From Paludibacteraceae bacterium (GTDB taxonomy: Bacteria; Bacteroidota; Bacteroidia; Bacteroidales; Paludibacteraceae): 23,254 nt of DNA. How positions within the stretch are numbered: the first letter of the stretch is position 1; the number at the start of each line of letters is the position of its first letter. Positions 7,759-16,646 of this stretch are shown piece by piece. The notes beneath the pieces were generated by a model. The model did no database searches, was not told the origin of the DNA, and was given only the letters and a program-made list of their open reading frames with translations. The stretch covers positions 1-23,254 of the forward strand of contig JAEDFN010000028.1 of NCBI GenBank assembly GCA_016292775.1, read 5' to 3'. The translations under genes and the position numbers were made by a program.

Positions 7759-10700
7759 TACTCAACAAAATAATCATTCACAACATTGCATCTATAGAAG
7801 ATGCCACAATAGATTTTAATTCAGAGCCACTATCCGATGCATCACTTTTTTTGATATGTGGCACTATGGGAACCGGGAAATCCACCATCTTGGATTGCAT
7901 TGCATTATCTCTATTCGGCACAACCCCGAGGTTACAGTCGTCACCACAGAAATCATCTACCGACCAAGAAGATATACGGCTTTCCGACGAGCGACAATAC
8001 CTTAGAAGAGGCACCAAAGAGGGGTACTCTATTTTGGAGTTTATCGGAAATGACAAAGTAACATACAGAGCAAAAATTGCCTTTAGATACAAGAAAACCG
8101 ACAAAATAGACTCATCAAAACGCACTTTGGAATACGGCAATACTATTTTAGAGAAAAAAGGAGATATAGATAGAAAAATAAAGGAAGCTATTGATATCGA
8201 CTATAGTCAATTCTGCCGCACTACCCTTCTTGCCCAAGGTGAATTCACAAAATTTTTAAAAAGCGATGATGCTGAGAAAAGTTCCATCTTAGAGAAAATT
8301 ACAGGTACTGATATATATTCAAAAATCGGTAGAAAGATATTTGAGAAAAGTAGAGATGCCGAAAACAAATACAAAGAAGAAGAGATAGCCCTTAAAAATA
8401 TTCAAACCCTTAGTGATGAAGAGAAAGAAGAATATGCAAACCATATAGCAGAACTCCTAAACACACAACAATCAATTGAAAAACAACTATCTCAATTCAG
8501 AGTCATCAAACAATGGTTTAATACTAAAGCAGATATAGAAAAAGAAATTGAAGACAACAAACAAACTCTTCAAATAACAAGCTCTAAAAAAGACGATACT
8601 TTCTTAAGTAAAAAAAGATATGTATCTGATTTCGAACGTCATACCGAACAAATAAATTTATTAAAAACCAATAATGACAATAAAGAAATTCTTACTAAAT
8701 ACAATTCATACAAGGAGATATTGTATAAAGATTTCTGCAATATATACTCAGATTTACAATATCACGAAAGGTTATTGAACGAGAAACAAGATAGACTTAT
8801 AAAGTTAACCACAATTTTTGAACAAAGGAAAGGGGAAAAAGAGTTGTACGACCAAGCACCGGCAATATTCGGAAGTATTGACAGGATAACAAACATTCGA
8901 AATGAAATAAATACAAAAAAGCAAGAATTGACACACCTCTCACAATCGCTGATAGATATAGAACCTACAAAACAGCAAATTGAGAGTGTAATTAAAATAA
9001 TTTCCGACGAGCTGAACGAACTAAACATTAAAGCACAAGAACAATTAAATAAGATAGAAAATATAGATATAAACAGATTATCTCAAAATATTGAAAGCAA
9101 AAAAGAGGAACAATTGCAATTACAAGAAGCATCTTCTATCTACCTGGAAAATATTAACGACGAGGCTACACATAAGAATAATATCAATCTGTTAGAAGAA
9201 AATCAAAAACAGATAGAGACTAAAAAACAGATATTATCATCAGAAACCATAGAGATAGAAAGGGCGAAAAATAATTTAGACAACATAAGCAAAAGTAAAA
9301 GAATTTATAACGATGCGGCAGAACAAATTGCATCCATCCGTGCAAATTTACAAGCCGGAGATCCATGTCCCGTATGTGGAAAAATTATCTCCTCTCTGCC
9401 GGCAGAAGACGACATTAACAGATTGACTGTTAAAATAAAAGAGGAATTCGACAAAGCCAAAGCGGAGGTTACAGCATTAGAACAAAAATACCAAAACACA
9501 TTATTAGAATTATACAACATTCAAAACACTATAAAAAACATTGAAGAAAACAACAGTAAACTTAAAGACAAAATCAATAATAACTCAAGTAAACTCAAAG
9601 ATTTATTATCATCATTAAACATAGATTGTAATGGTATCAGCAAAGAGATAATAGATAACAAACTTGAAGACACAAGATTATCCATATCAAATTTATCAAA
9701 AGAGATACAACAATACAACAATTATTATGGTGAGTATAAAACAACAAACAAACAGATACAGATAAAAAACGAAGAATTAAACAAAGAGAGAAGCAAGGCA
9801 GACAATATAACTCAAAGCATTATCGGCATCAACAACAATATAAACACTATCAAAGAGCTGATAAACAGCAATGAACAATACATTAGAAGCGAGCAAATAC
9901 AAATAAATGCTACGCCACTATATCGATTCTATAATCAAAGCGATAACTTACTTGATATAAAAAACAAATTAACAGAAAAGCAGAACTCATTCAATGAACT
10001 GGTAAGTAAAATAGAGAGTTACAATAAAGAGATAGATAAAAACAACTTTGAAATTTCAGAAGCAAAGAAGAACTGTGACAAGATAAAAAATTTATTTCAA
10101 GATAATACTATCTCAACTATAGGTAATATAGAACTGCGCAACACACTATCACAACGCACCTTGGAAGAGATATGTAACACTACATCAACAATTTACGACA
10201 ACCTTGTAAGAACAGAAAACAACATTTCCAACACTAAAAGCGTCATAGAAAAAGCGGAAAAACAGTTGACGGAATATATCATCAAAAACGATATCAGTAA
10301 AGAATATCTCTTAGAATTGGGAAATATAGGAAAAGAGACCATTTCTCGGTACAAAACAGAGATAGAATTGATAGATAATGAGATACAACAAATAGAGGCA
10401 ATTATCAAAGACCGAGAAAAGGTTTTAGAGCAACACATCTCAACACAAGATAAAGAGAGTATTAATATGAGTATCGGTACTTGTGAAAATAAAATTGACG
10501 AATTGGAAGAATATAAAAAGAAAACGATAGGTAGTATATCTGAAATACATACAATATTAAACAACGACAAACATAATATCGAGCAATACGCCTTACAAAA
10601 AGAGGTGTGCGACAAAGCAAGAGAGAATTACGAACTGTACAACAGGTTGGACAAAACCTTTGGAGATTCGGAAGGAAAGAAATTGCGAATGATAGCACAA

Positions 10701-11138
10701 AGTTACATTCTGAGAGAGTTGTTAAACAAATCCAACGACTATTTAATAAAAATAAGTGACCGATACAGATTATCTTGTCAATCGAGCAGCCTGAATATCG
10801 AAGTAATTGACAACTATATGGGAGGCAGGAGGCGGCCGGTGAATATGATGTCGGGAGGAGAGAGTTTCATCATCTCCCTCGCATTAGCCTTAGGATTATC
10901 GAATTTAAACAACAGATTACAGAGTAGCAACATACTCTTTATTGATGAAGGCTTTGGCACACTCGACAACAACACATTAGAGAGTGTGATGAACACCTTG
11001 GTAAAACTTCATGAGATTGGAGGTCAGAAAATAGGAATAATCAGTCACGTAGAGACCCTAAGAGAGAGGATATCCACAAAGATAGAGCTTACGCAAAAAG
11101 GGTCGCATTCGGAAGTTAACATACATAGAGATATATAA
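7755..11138 (+). CDS. sbcC: SbcCD nuclease subunit C (Rad50-like SMC ATPase)
   Basis: ATPase subunit of SbcCD; ATP binding opens and closes the head and positions the SbcD nuclease on DNA ends and hairpins. The 1127-residue protein has the expected split ABC layout: Walker A GTMGTGKS (residues 36-43), a Q-loop region near LAQGEFTKFL, a long coiled coil rich in Glu, Lys, Asn and Ile, a zinc hook DPCPVCG with Cys538 and Cys541, a second coiled coil, the ABC signature MSGGES (from 1032) and Walker B ILFIDEGFGTLD with Asp1064 and Glu1065. The hook sits almost exactly in the middle, as in the family. The start overlaps the sbcD stop by 4 nt. The stop lies at the edge of the shared terminator with nifJ. 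The coding strand of the coiled coil is strikingly A-rich, which follows its Lys/Asn/Ile composition. Confidence 0.97.
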   Translation: MILNKIIIHNIASIEDATIDFNSEPLSDASLFLICGTMGTGKSTILDCIALSLFGTTPRLQSSPQKSSTDQEDIRLSDERQYLRRGTKEGYSILEFIGNDKVTYRAKIAFRYKKTDKIDSSKRTLEYGNTILEKKGDIDRKIKEAIDIDYSQFCRTTLLAQGEFTKFLKSDDAEKSSILEKITGTDIYSKIGRKIFEKSRDAENKYKEEEIALKNIQTLSDEEKEEYANHIAELLNTQQSIEKQLSQFRVIKQWFNTKADIEKEIEDNKQTLQITSSKKDDTFLSKKRYVSDFERHTEQINLLKTNNDNKEILTKYNSYKEILYKDFCNIYSDLQYHERLLNEKQDRLIKLTTIFEQRKGEKELYDQAPAIFGSIDRITNIRNEINTKKQELTHLSQSLIDIEPTKQQIESVIKIISDELNELNIKAQEQLNKIENIDINRLSQNIESKKEEQLQLQEASSIYLENINDEATHKNNINLLEENQKQIETKKQILSSETIEIERAKNNLDNISKSKRIYNDAAEQIASIRANLQAGDPCPVCGKIISSLPAEDDINRLTVKIKEEFDKAKAEVTALEQKYQNTLLELYNIQNTIKNIEENNSKLKDKINNNSSKLKDLLSSLNIDCNGISKEIIDNKLEDTRLSISNLSKEIQQYNNYYGEYKTTNKQIQIKNEELNKERSKADNITQSIIGINNNINTIKELINSNEQYIRSEQIQINATPLYRFYNQSDNLLDIKNKLTEKQNSFNELVSKIESYNKEIDKNNFEISEAKKNCDKIKNLFQDNTISTIGNIELRNTLSQRTLEEICNTTSTIYDNLVRTENNISNTKSVIEKAEKQLTEYIIKNDISKEYLLELGNIGKETISRYKTEIELIDNEIQQIEAIIKDREKVLEQHISTQDKESINMSIGTCENKIDELEEYKKKTIGSISEIHTILNNDKHNIEQYALQKEVCDKARENYELYNRLDKTFGDSEGKKLRMIAQSYILRELLNKSNDYLIKISDRYRLSCQSSSLNIEVIDNYMGGRRRPVNMMSGGESFIISLALALGLSNLNNRLQSSNILFIDEGFGTLDNNTLESVMNTLVKLHEIGGQKIGIISHVETLRERISTKIELTQKGSHSEVNIHRDI

Positions 11139-11172
11139 AAAAGAGCGGTGCCCGAAAAACGAGCACCGCTCT
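11136..11172 (-). terminator. Terminator between convergent sbcC and nifJ
   Basis: AGAGCGGTGC (11142-11151) and GCACCGCTCT (11163-11172) form a perfect 10-bp stem with an 11-nt loop. The minus strand continues with six T, overlapping the sbcC stop codon, so it is a clear nifJ terminator 25 nt after that stop. On the plus strand only ATTATTTAATAATT follows, so it should end sbcC transcripts less efficiently. Confidence 0.88.
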
Positions 11173-11196
11173 ATTATTTAATAATTATTGATCGAA

Positions 11197-14100
11197 TTAT
11201 AATTCCCAGCCTTTACCTAACATGCGTTGATAGCTCTTATAGCGCCATTTAGCATTTTCTTCGGCGGCATTGAAGAGTTCTTCAGCCTCTGCAGGATATT
11301 GTTTCATAACAGAAGCATAGCGAACCTCGCCTTTGAGGAAGTTTTTAAATTCGCTCCAATCAGGCTCTTTGCTATCGAGAGAGAATGGGTTTTTACCCTC
11401 TGCCTCGAGCATAGGATTGTATCTCCACAAGTGCCAGTAACCACATTTAACTGCAGCCTCTTCTTCGGCTTGAGATTTACCCATACCGGCTTTAAGACCG
11501 TGGTTGATACAAGGGGCATAAGCGATGATAAGAGAAGGACCCGGATAAGCCTCAGCTTCGCGCATAGCCTTAAGGCATTGAGCTTGGTCGGCACCCATAG
11601 CTACTTGTGCAACATATACATAGCCATAAGTAGTAGCAATCATACCAAGGTCTTTTTTACGAACACGTTTTCCGGCAGCGGCGAATTTAGCAATAGCACC
11701 GACAGGGGTAGCTTTAGAAGCTTGACCACCGGTATTAGAATATACTTCCGTATCGAGAACGAGGATATTTACATCCTTACCGGAAGCGATGACATGGTCG
11801 AGACCACCATAACCGATATCATAAGAGGCACCATCACCACCAATAATCCATTGAGAACGTTTTACGAGGTAGTGACCGAATTCTGCAATTTGCTTACATA
11901 TATCGCAATTACACTCTTTTACTTTAGGGAGGATAGTATCTGCCAATCTACGAGACTCTTCGGCATTATCTTTTTTCTCGATCCACTCTTTAAAGAGTTG
12001 TTTCAACTCATCGGAGCAGCAAGAGCAAGATTGTCCTTTAGTCATCAATTCCACGAGGCGGGTACGCATTTTTTCATTAGCTATAGTCATACCGAGGCCA
12101 AATTCGCAGAAATCTTCGAAGAGGGAGTTAGCCCAAGCAGGACCTTGACCTTTTTCGTTAACGGTATAAGGAGTAGAAGGCACAGATCCGGAATAAATAG
12201 AAGAGCAACCGGTAGCGTTAGACACCATTTGGCGGTCGCCGAACAATTGAGTAATCAATTTAACATAAGGTGTTTCGCCACAGCCGGAGCAAGCGCCGGA
12301 GAATTCGAAGAGAGGAGTAGCGAATTGAGAATTTTTCACATTAGCCTTAACATCGATAAGGTTTTGTTTTGAAGAAACATTCTTAACGAGATAATCCCAA
12401 TTAGCAGCTTCGTCGAGTTCATCCTCGATATGAACCATTTTGAGGGCAGGGCCACCGGCTTTAGGGTTACCCGGACAAACATCGGCACAGTTGCCACAAC
12501 CGAGACAGTCGAGCACACCTACTTGCATACGGAAATGCATACCCTTAAGAGCGGCAGGGGCTTTTATTTCGAGAGTATCGGCATTGAATCCGGCTTTTTC
12601 TTCGTCGTTCAATACGAATGGACGGATACAAGCGTGAGGGCAAACGTATGCACATTTATTACATTGGATACAGTTTTCAGCATTCCAAGTAGGTACGAAA
12701 GCAGCCACACCGCGTTTTTCGTATTTAGCAGTACCCGGTTGCCAAGTACCATCCTCAATACCCTTGAAAGCGGAAACCTTGAGTAAGTCGCCATCTTGTG
12801 CATTAATAGGGCGAACAACTTCGTTGATAAATGCAGGGTCGTTATTAGCAACCACATCATTATCAGTAAGGTTAGCCCAACTTGGATCGATAGTAAGAGT
12901 ATGATATTCATTACCACGGTCGACAGCGGCATAGTTTTTATTTACTACATCTTCACCCTTCTTACCATACGATTTCATAATGAATTTCTTCATTTGTTCA
13001 ACAGCAAGGTCTACAGGGATTACATTAGTAATACGGAAGAAAGCAGATTGAAGGATAGTGTTAGTACGGTTACCGAGGCCGATTTCTTGAGCTATTTGAG
13101 TAGCATTAATATAGTAAACGGTGATATTATTTTGTGCGAAATATCTCTTGACTTTATTAGGGAGGTTTTCGATAAGGCCCTTTTCATCCCAAACGGTATT
13201 GAGGAGGAAAGTACCATTCTTACGTAAACCGCGAGTAACGTCATACATTCTAAGGTAAGCTTGAACGTGGCAAGCTACGAAATTAGGAGTATTAACGAGG
13301 TAAGTAGAGCGGATAGGAGAATCACCGAAGCGGAGGTGAGAGCAGGTAAAACCGCCTGATTTTTTAGAGTCGTAAGAGAAATAAGCTTGGCAGTGTTTGT
13401 CGGTATTATCGCCGATAATTTTCACTGAGTTTTTATTAGCACCCACGGTACCATCGGCACCGAGGCCATAAAATTTAGCTTCGAACATGCCTTCGCCACC
13501 GAGAGCAATCTCTTCGCGTTTAGGGAGAGAAGAGAAAGTAACATCATCTTCTATACCGATAGTAAATAAGTTTTTAGGGGTAGGAAGAGCAAGATTTTCG
13601 AATACTGACAAAATTTGAGCAGGGGTAGTATCTTTAGAACCGAGACCATAACGACCACCAACAACGATAGGGGCATTTTCTCTACCATAGAGCACATCTT
13701 TAACATCGAGGTAAAGAGGTTCGCCATTAGCACCCGGCTCTTTAGTACGATCGAGCACAGCGATACGTTTTGCTGTTTGAGGGAGAGCGGCGAGGAAGTG
13801 TTTAGCAGAGAAAGGGCGATAGAGGTGAACAGCGATAAGACCTACCTTTTCGCCATTAGCCATAAGGTAATCAACTGTTTCGCGAATAGCCTCGGTAACG
13901 GAGCCCATAGCAACGATAACACGTTCTGCATCTTTAGCACCATAGTAATCGAAGAGGTGGTAAGAGCGGCCTGTAATCTCTGAAATTTTACCCATATAAT
14001 ATTCCACAACTTCCGGAACATTTTCGTAATAAGGGTTGCAAGCCTCACGATGTTGGAAGAAATGGTCAGGATTCTCTGCCATACCGCGAGAAACAGGGTG

Positions 14101-14739
14101 CTCAGGTGTAAGGGCACGGCTACGGAATTCAGCGAGGGCTTTTTGATCGATAAGGTCTGCCAAGTCCTCATTTTCAAGCATTTCTATTTTTTGTATTTCA
14201 TGAGAAGTACGGAAACCGTCAAAGAAATTAATAAAAGGCACTCTACTCTTGATAGTAGAGAGGTGAGCGACACCGGCAAGGTCCATAACCTCTTGTACGG
14301 AGCCCTCTGCGAGCATTGCGAAGCCTGTTTGACGACAAGCCATAACATCTTGATGGTCACCGAAAATACAGAGAGCATGACTTGCTAAAGTACGAGCAGA
14401 GACATGGAAAACGCAAGGCAACAATTCGCCTGCAATTTTGTACATATTAGGAATCATCAAGAGAAGACCTTGAGAAGCAGTATAGGTAGAAGTGAGTGCA
14501 CCTGCTTGTAAAGAGCCATGAACGGCACCGGCAGCACCTGCTTCAGATTGCATTTCTTGTACGAGAACTGTTTCTCCAAAGATATTCTTACGACCTGCAG
14601 CAGCCCATTCATCAACATATTCTGCCATTGTTGAAGATGGTGTAATTGGATAAATAGCTGCGACCTCTGAGAACATATATGAAATATGAGCAGCAGCTTG
14701 ATTTCCATCACATGTAATAAATTTTTTCTTTCTTACCAT
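11197..14739 (-). CDS. nifJ: Pyruvate:ferredoxin (flavodoxin) oxidoreductase, single-chain
   Basis: Oxygen-sensitive enzyme that converts pyruvate and CoA to acetyl-CoA and CO2, passing two electrons to ferredoxin; central to anaerobic fermentation. The 1180 residues match the fused homodimeric PFOR. Domains in order: pyruvate-binding domain I with YPITPSSTMAEY (30-41); domain II to about 410; the gamma-type domain with GLGADGTVGANKNSVK (425-440); a 2[4Fe-4S] ferredoxin domain with Cys690, 693, 696, 700 and Cys745, 748, 751, 755; and the thiamine-diphosphate domain with CSGCGETPY (Cys817, Cys820), TGCSS (Cys845) and GDGASYDIGYGGLDHV (968-983). The last cluster ligand is probably the Cys in YAPCINHG. 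Regulated from a -7 box at 14877-14884 with a leader of about 130 nt holding an inverted repeat. It is divergent from cyuA, whose product forms pyruvate. Confidence 0.97.
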   Translation of the reverse strand: MVRKKKFITCDGNQAAAHISYMFSEVAAIYPITPSSTMAEYVDEWAAAGRKNIFGETVLVQEMQSEAGAAGAVHGSLQAGALTSTYTASQGLLLMIPNMYKIAGELLPCVFHVSARTLASHALCIFGDHQDVMACRQTGFAMLAEGSVQEVMDLAGVAHLSTIKSRVPFINFFDGFRTSHEIQKIEMLENEDLADLIDQKALAEFRSRALTPEHPVSRGMAENPDHFFQHREACNPYYENVPEVVEYYMGKISEITGRSYHLFDYYGAKDAERVIVAMGSVTEAIRETVDYLMANGEKVGLIAVHLYRPFSAKHFLAALPQTAKRIAVLDRTKEPGANGEPLYLDVKDVLYGRENAPIVVGGRYGLGSKDTTPAQILSVFENLALPTPKNLFTIGIEDDVTFSSLPKREEIALGGEGMFEAKFYGLGADGTVGANKNSVKIIGDNTDKHCQAYFSYDSKKSGGFTCSHLRFGDSPIRSTYLVNTPNFVACHVQAYLRMYDVTRGLRKNGTFLLNTVWDEKGLIENLPNKVKRYFAQNNITVYYINATQIAQEIGLGNRTNTILQSAFFRITNVIPVDLAVEQMKKFIMKSYGKKGEDVVNKNYAAVDRGNEYHTLTIDPSWANLTDNDVVANNDPAFINEVVRPINAQDGDLLKVSAFKGIEDGTWQPGTAKYEKRGVAAFVPTWNAENCIQCNKCAYVCPHACIRPFVLNDEEKAGFNADTLEIKAPAALKGMHFRMQVGVLDCLGCGNCADVCPGNPKAGGPALKMVHIEDELDEAANWDYLVKNVSSKQNLIDVKANVKNSQFATPLFEFSGACSGCGETPYVKLITQLFGDRQMVSNATGCSSIYSGSVPSTPYTVNEKGQGPAWANSLFEDFCEFGLGMTIANEKMRTRLVELMTKGQSCSCCSDELKQLFKEWIEKKDNAEESRRLADTILPKVKECNCDICKQIAEFGHYLVKRSQWIIGGDGASYDIGYGGLDHVIASGKDVNILVLDTEVYSNTGGQASKATPVGAIAKFAAAGKRVRKKDLGMIATTYGYVYVAQVAMGADQAQCLKAMREAEAYPGPSLIIAYAPCINHGLKAGMGKSQAEEEAAVKCGYWHLWRYNPMLEAEGKNPFSLDSKEPDWSEFKNFLKGEVRYASVMKQYPAEAEELFNAAEENAKWRYKSYQRMLGKGWEL

Positions 14740-14785
14740 GATAGTTATTTTTTAAATGACATATTAATTCATTACTATACAAAAG

Positions 14786-14827
14786 AACAACTATAAAATA
14801 TCTACTATGACACATATTTTAGTTGTT
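14786..14827 (-). repeat. Inverted repeat in the nifJ leader
   Basis: AACAACT-AT-AAAATAT (14786-14801) pairs with ATATTTT-AGTTGTT (14814-14827): 14 base pairs with a 2-nt bulge and a 12-nt loop. It lies within the predicted nifJ 5' leader, 46 nt before the start codon. It has no T run suited to termination, so it could be an operator or a leader hairpin affecting RNA stability. Confidence 0.55.
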
Positions 14828-14876
14828 TCTAAATCGATATACTATTAGTGCAAATTACTAAATAATATATTGAGTG

Positions 14877-14884
14877 CAAAGGTA
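14877..14884 (-). promoter_or_regulatory. nifJ promoter, -7 box
   Basis: The minus strand reads TACCTTTG, a full -7 match, 137 nt before the nifJ ATG. The nearest TTTG upstream (14910-14913, within TTTTGACA) is 25 nt away, longer than usual, so the -33 half is uncertain. Confidence 0.6.
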
Positions 14885-14904
14885 CAAAAAATTTTTAGAA
14901 ATCT

Positions 14905-14935
14905 ATTGTCAAAAGAAAAAAAACATTTACTTTTG
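14905..14935 (+). promoter_or_regulatory. cyuA-type gene promoter
   Basis: Plus strand: ATTG (14905-14908), 19 nt, -7 TACTTTTG (14928-14935). It predicts a start near 14942 and a leader of about 40 nt. It lies just upstream of, and back to back with, the nifJ promoter. Confidence 0.65.
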
Positions 14936-14981
14936 CATTTAGATATAGATAAAAATATTTACAACCGCAATACTAACACTT

Positions 14982-16265
14982 ATGAATACTGAAACACAAA
15001 AAATTATTAACTTAATAAAGCAAGAAGTAATACCGGCCATCGGGTGTACGGAACCGATAGCAGTATCATTATGTACGGCAAAAGCCACTGAATTACTTGG
15101 GGAAAAGCCGGAAAAAATCGAACTATTTCTTAGTGCCAATATAATAAAAAATGCTATGGGAGTAGGAATTCCCGGCACCGGGATGATAGGATTGCCGATA
15201 GCGGTTGCATTAGGAGCATTAATCGGCAAGAGTGAATATCAATTAGAGGTATTAAAAGAATGTAATAATGAGGCGGTAGAAAATGGCAAAAAATATATTG
15301 ATGAAAATAGAATTTTTATCAATTTAAAAGATACGAAAGAGAAATTATTCATCGAAGTACATTGCAGTGCCGGAGACAAAACCTCATGTGCTATCATTGC
15401 AACGAACCACACACATTATATATATCTCGAAGAAAATGGAAAAGTATTGCTAAAAGAGGAATTAAGCGGCAATAATGACAATGAAGAGAAGAGTGATGCA
15501 CCTGTATTGACATTACGCAAAGTGTGGGATTTTGCCATGGAGACTCCGCTTGATGATATACGTTTTATTTTAGAGACCAAAAAGCTCAATGATTCAGTGT
15601 CGAAGGAGTCGTTAAAAAACAATTTCGGACATCAAATAGGTCGTATAATGAACAAGAGCACGTACAAAGGGAACTTTTTTGCCGACAGCACATACACACA
15701 TATTGTATCAAGAACAGCAGCTGCTTGTGACGCACGAATGGCAGGATGTAGCATGGCGGTAATGAGTAATTCCGGCTCCGGAAACCAAGGTATTTCAGCC
15801 ACGATGCCGATAGTAGCTTATTGTGACGATTATAATTGTAGTGAAGAGCAATTGATTAGAGCACTGACACTATCTCACTTGACAGTAATTTATATTAAAC
15901 AGAGTTTGGGCCGATTGAGTGCATTATGTGGCTGTGTAGTAGCGGCTACAGGTTCGGCTTGCGGATTGACATATCTCCTTGGCGGTGATTACAATAAAGT
16001 AGAGAAAACAGTGAAGAATATGGCTGCCACACTTACCGGTATGCTTTGCGACGGTGCAAAACCATCTTGCGCATTAAAAGTGGCGAGCGGTGTATCTTCT
16101 GCCGTTTTATGCTCTATGTTGGCAATGGAAGATCAAGGAGTTACAAAAGATGAAGGTATTATTACAGATAGTGTAGACGATTCTATTAAGAATATGACAC
16201 TCATCGGCAGAGAGGGAATGATGACTACCGACGAATTGGTACTGCATATTATGACTCATAAATAA
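14982..16265 (+). CDS. cyuA: L-cysteine desulfidase / UPF0597 family protein (CyuA/YhaM-like)
   Basis: Member of the serine-dehydratase-alpha-like family that includes archaeal L-cysteine desulfidase and E. coli CyuA (YhaM), [4Fe-4S] enzymes that turn cysteine into pyruvate, ammonia and sulfide. The length, 427 residues, is normal. Motifs: VIPAIGCTEPIAVS with Cys22, MGVGIPGTGMIGLPIAVALG (54-73), the glycine- and serine-rich SNSGSGNQGISATMP, then CGCVVAATGSACG (Cys316, Cys318, Cys327) and GMLCDGAKPSCALK (Cys356, Cys363). Cys22 plus two of the later cysteines are the likely cluster ligands. Single gene with its own promoter and a structured terminator. It is divergent from nifJ, which would consume the pyruvate. 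Activity on serine or another beta-substituted amino acid cannot be excluded. Confidence 0.88.
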   Translation: MNTETQKIINLIKQEVIPAIGCTEPIAVSLCTAKATELLGEKPEKIELFLSANIIKNAMGVGIPGTGMIGLPIAVALGALIGKSEYQLEVLKECNNEAVENGKKYIDENRIFINLKDTKEKLFIEVHCSAGDKTSCAIIATNHTHYIYLEENGKVLLKEELSGNNDNEEKSDAPVLTLRKVWDFAMETPLDDIRFILETKKLNDSVSKESLKNNFGHQIGRIMNKSTYKGNFFADSTYTHIVSRTAAACDARMAGCSMAVMSNSGSGNQGISATMPIVAYCDDYNCSEEQLIRALTLSHLTVIYIKQSLGRLSALCGCVVAATGSACGLTYLLGGDYNKVEKTVKNMAATLTGMLCDGAKPSCALKVASGVSSAVLCSMLAMEDQGVTKDEGIITDSVDDSIKNMTLIGREGMMTTDELVLHIMTHK

Positions 16266-16286
16266 TTTATTATTACACATAATAAA

Positions 16287-16364
16287 AAGGGTATCCGACA
16301 AAGTGATTCCTGAAGTTTGCAAAATAACTTTTCGTATTCACTTCAAATTCGGATACCTTTTTTT
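16287..16364 (+). terminator. Long, structured terminator of the cyuA-type gene
   Basis: GGTATCCGA (16290-16298) pairs with TCGGATACC (16349-16357), followed by seven T (16358-16364). Inside, AAGTGA pairs with TCACTT (16301-16306, 16338-16343) and GAAGTT with AACTTT, so the whole forms one long imperfect hairpin of about 70 nt. It begins 21 nt after the stop codon. Confidence 0.75.
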
Positions 16365-16393
16365 ATAAAAATTTTAAGCTCTATTTTGAGATA

Positions 16394-16576
16394 TTAGAAT
16401 TGATAATATCTTACGCTAATATTTGAAATTCTATCATCGAATTGATATTCAACAATTATTCGATAGGGAATTGAATAATAGTAAGCCCGATTTTCATTTT
16501 CATCATCTCTTTCATACAATAGGGAATTAAATAGTAATGCAAAAATAAAATATGCTCTTAGGTACGAGTCAAACAA
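16394..16576 (-). CDS. Doubtful small ORF, possibly a gene relic
   Basis: A 60-codon frame with no recognisable promoter and no clear homologue. Its end, YRIIVEYQFDDRISNISVRY, loosely resembles the last beta strands of RelE/ParE toxins, but the front half is hydrophobic and does not fit that fold. It ends in Phe. It may be a decayed gene or chance in AT-rich DNA. Confidence 0.15.
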   Translation of the reverse strand: MFDSYLRAYFIFALLFNSLLYERDDENENRAYYYSIPYRIIVEYQFDDRISNISVRYYQF

Positions 16577-16582
16577 AAAAAT

Positions 16583-16622
16583 AAAAAAAATCCAATCGCT
16601 ATGAAAATAAGGATTGGATTTT
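16583..16622 (-). terminator. Rho-independent terminator of nadC
   Basis: AAAATCCAATC (16587-16597) and GATTGGATTTT (16612-16622) form a perfect 11-bp stem with a 14-nt loop. On the minus strand it is followed by a T-rich tract. It starts 24 nt after the nadC stop. Confidence 0.85.
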
Positions 16623-16646
16623 ATATTATTGATTAAGGAAAGAAAA

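Larger units (their letters stand above)
16266..16646. other. Intergenic region between cyuA and nadC
   Basis: This 381-bp stretch holds the cyuA terminator (to 16364) and the nadC terminator (from 16583). The AT-rich 16365-16582 between them carries a 7-bp hairpin (GATATTA/TAATATC, 16390-16410), two imperfect direct copies of a sequence starting ATAGGGAATT (16463-16485 and 16519-16540), and a 60-codon leftward frame (16394-16576) of uncertain reality. Confidence 0.5.

Noticed and set aside
11227..12372. A 381-codon open frame on the plus strand
   Set aside because: Antisense to nifJ. Its length follows from the strong codon bias of nifJ, and the product shows no known motif.
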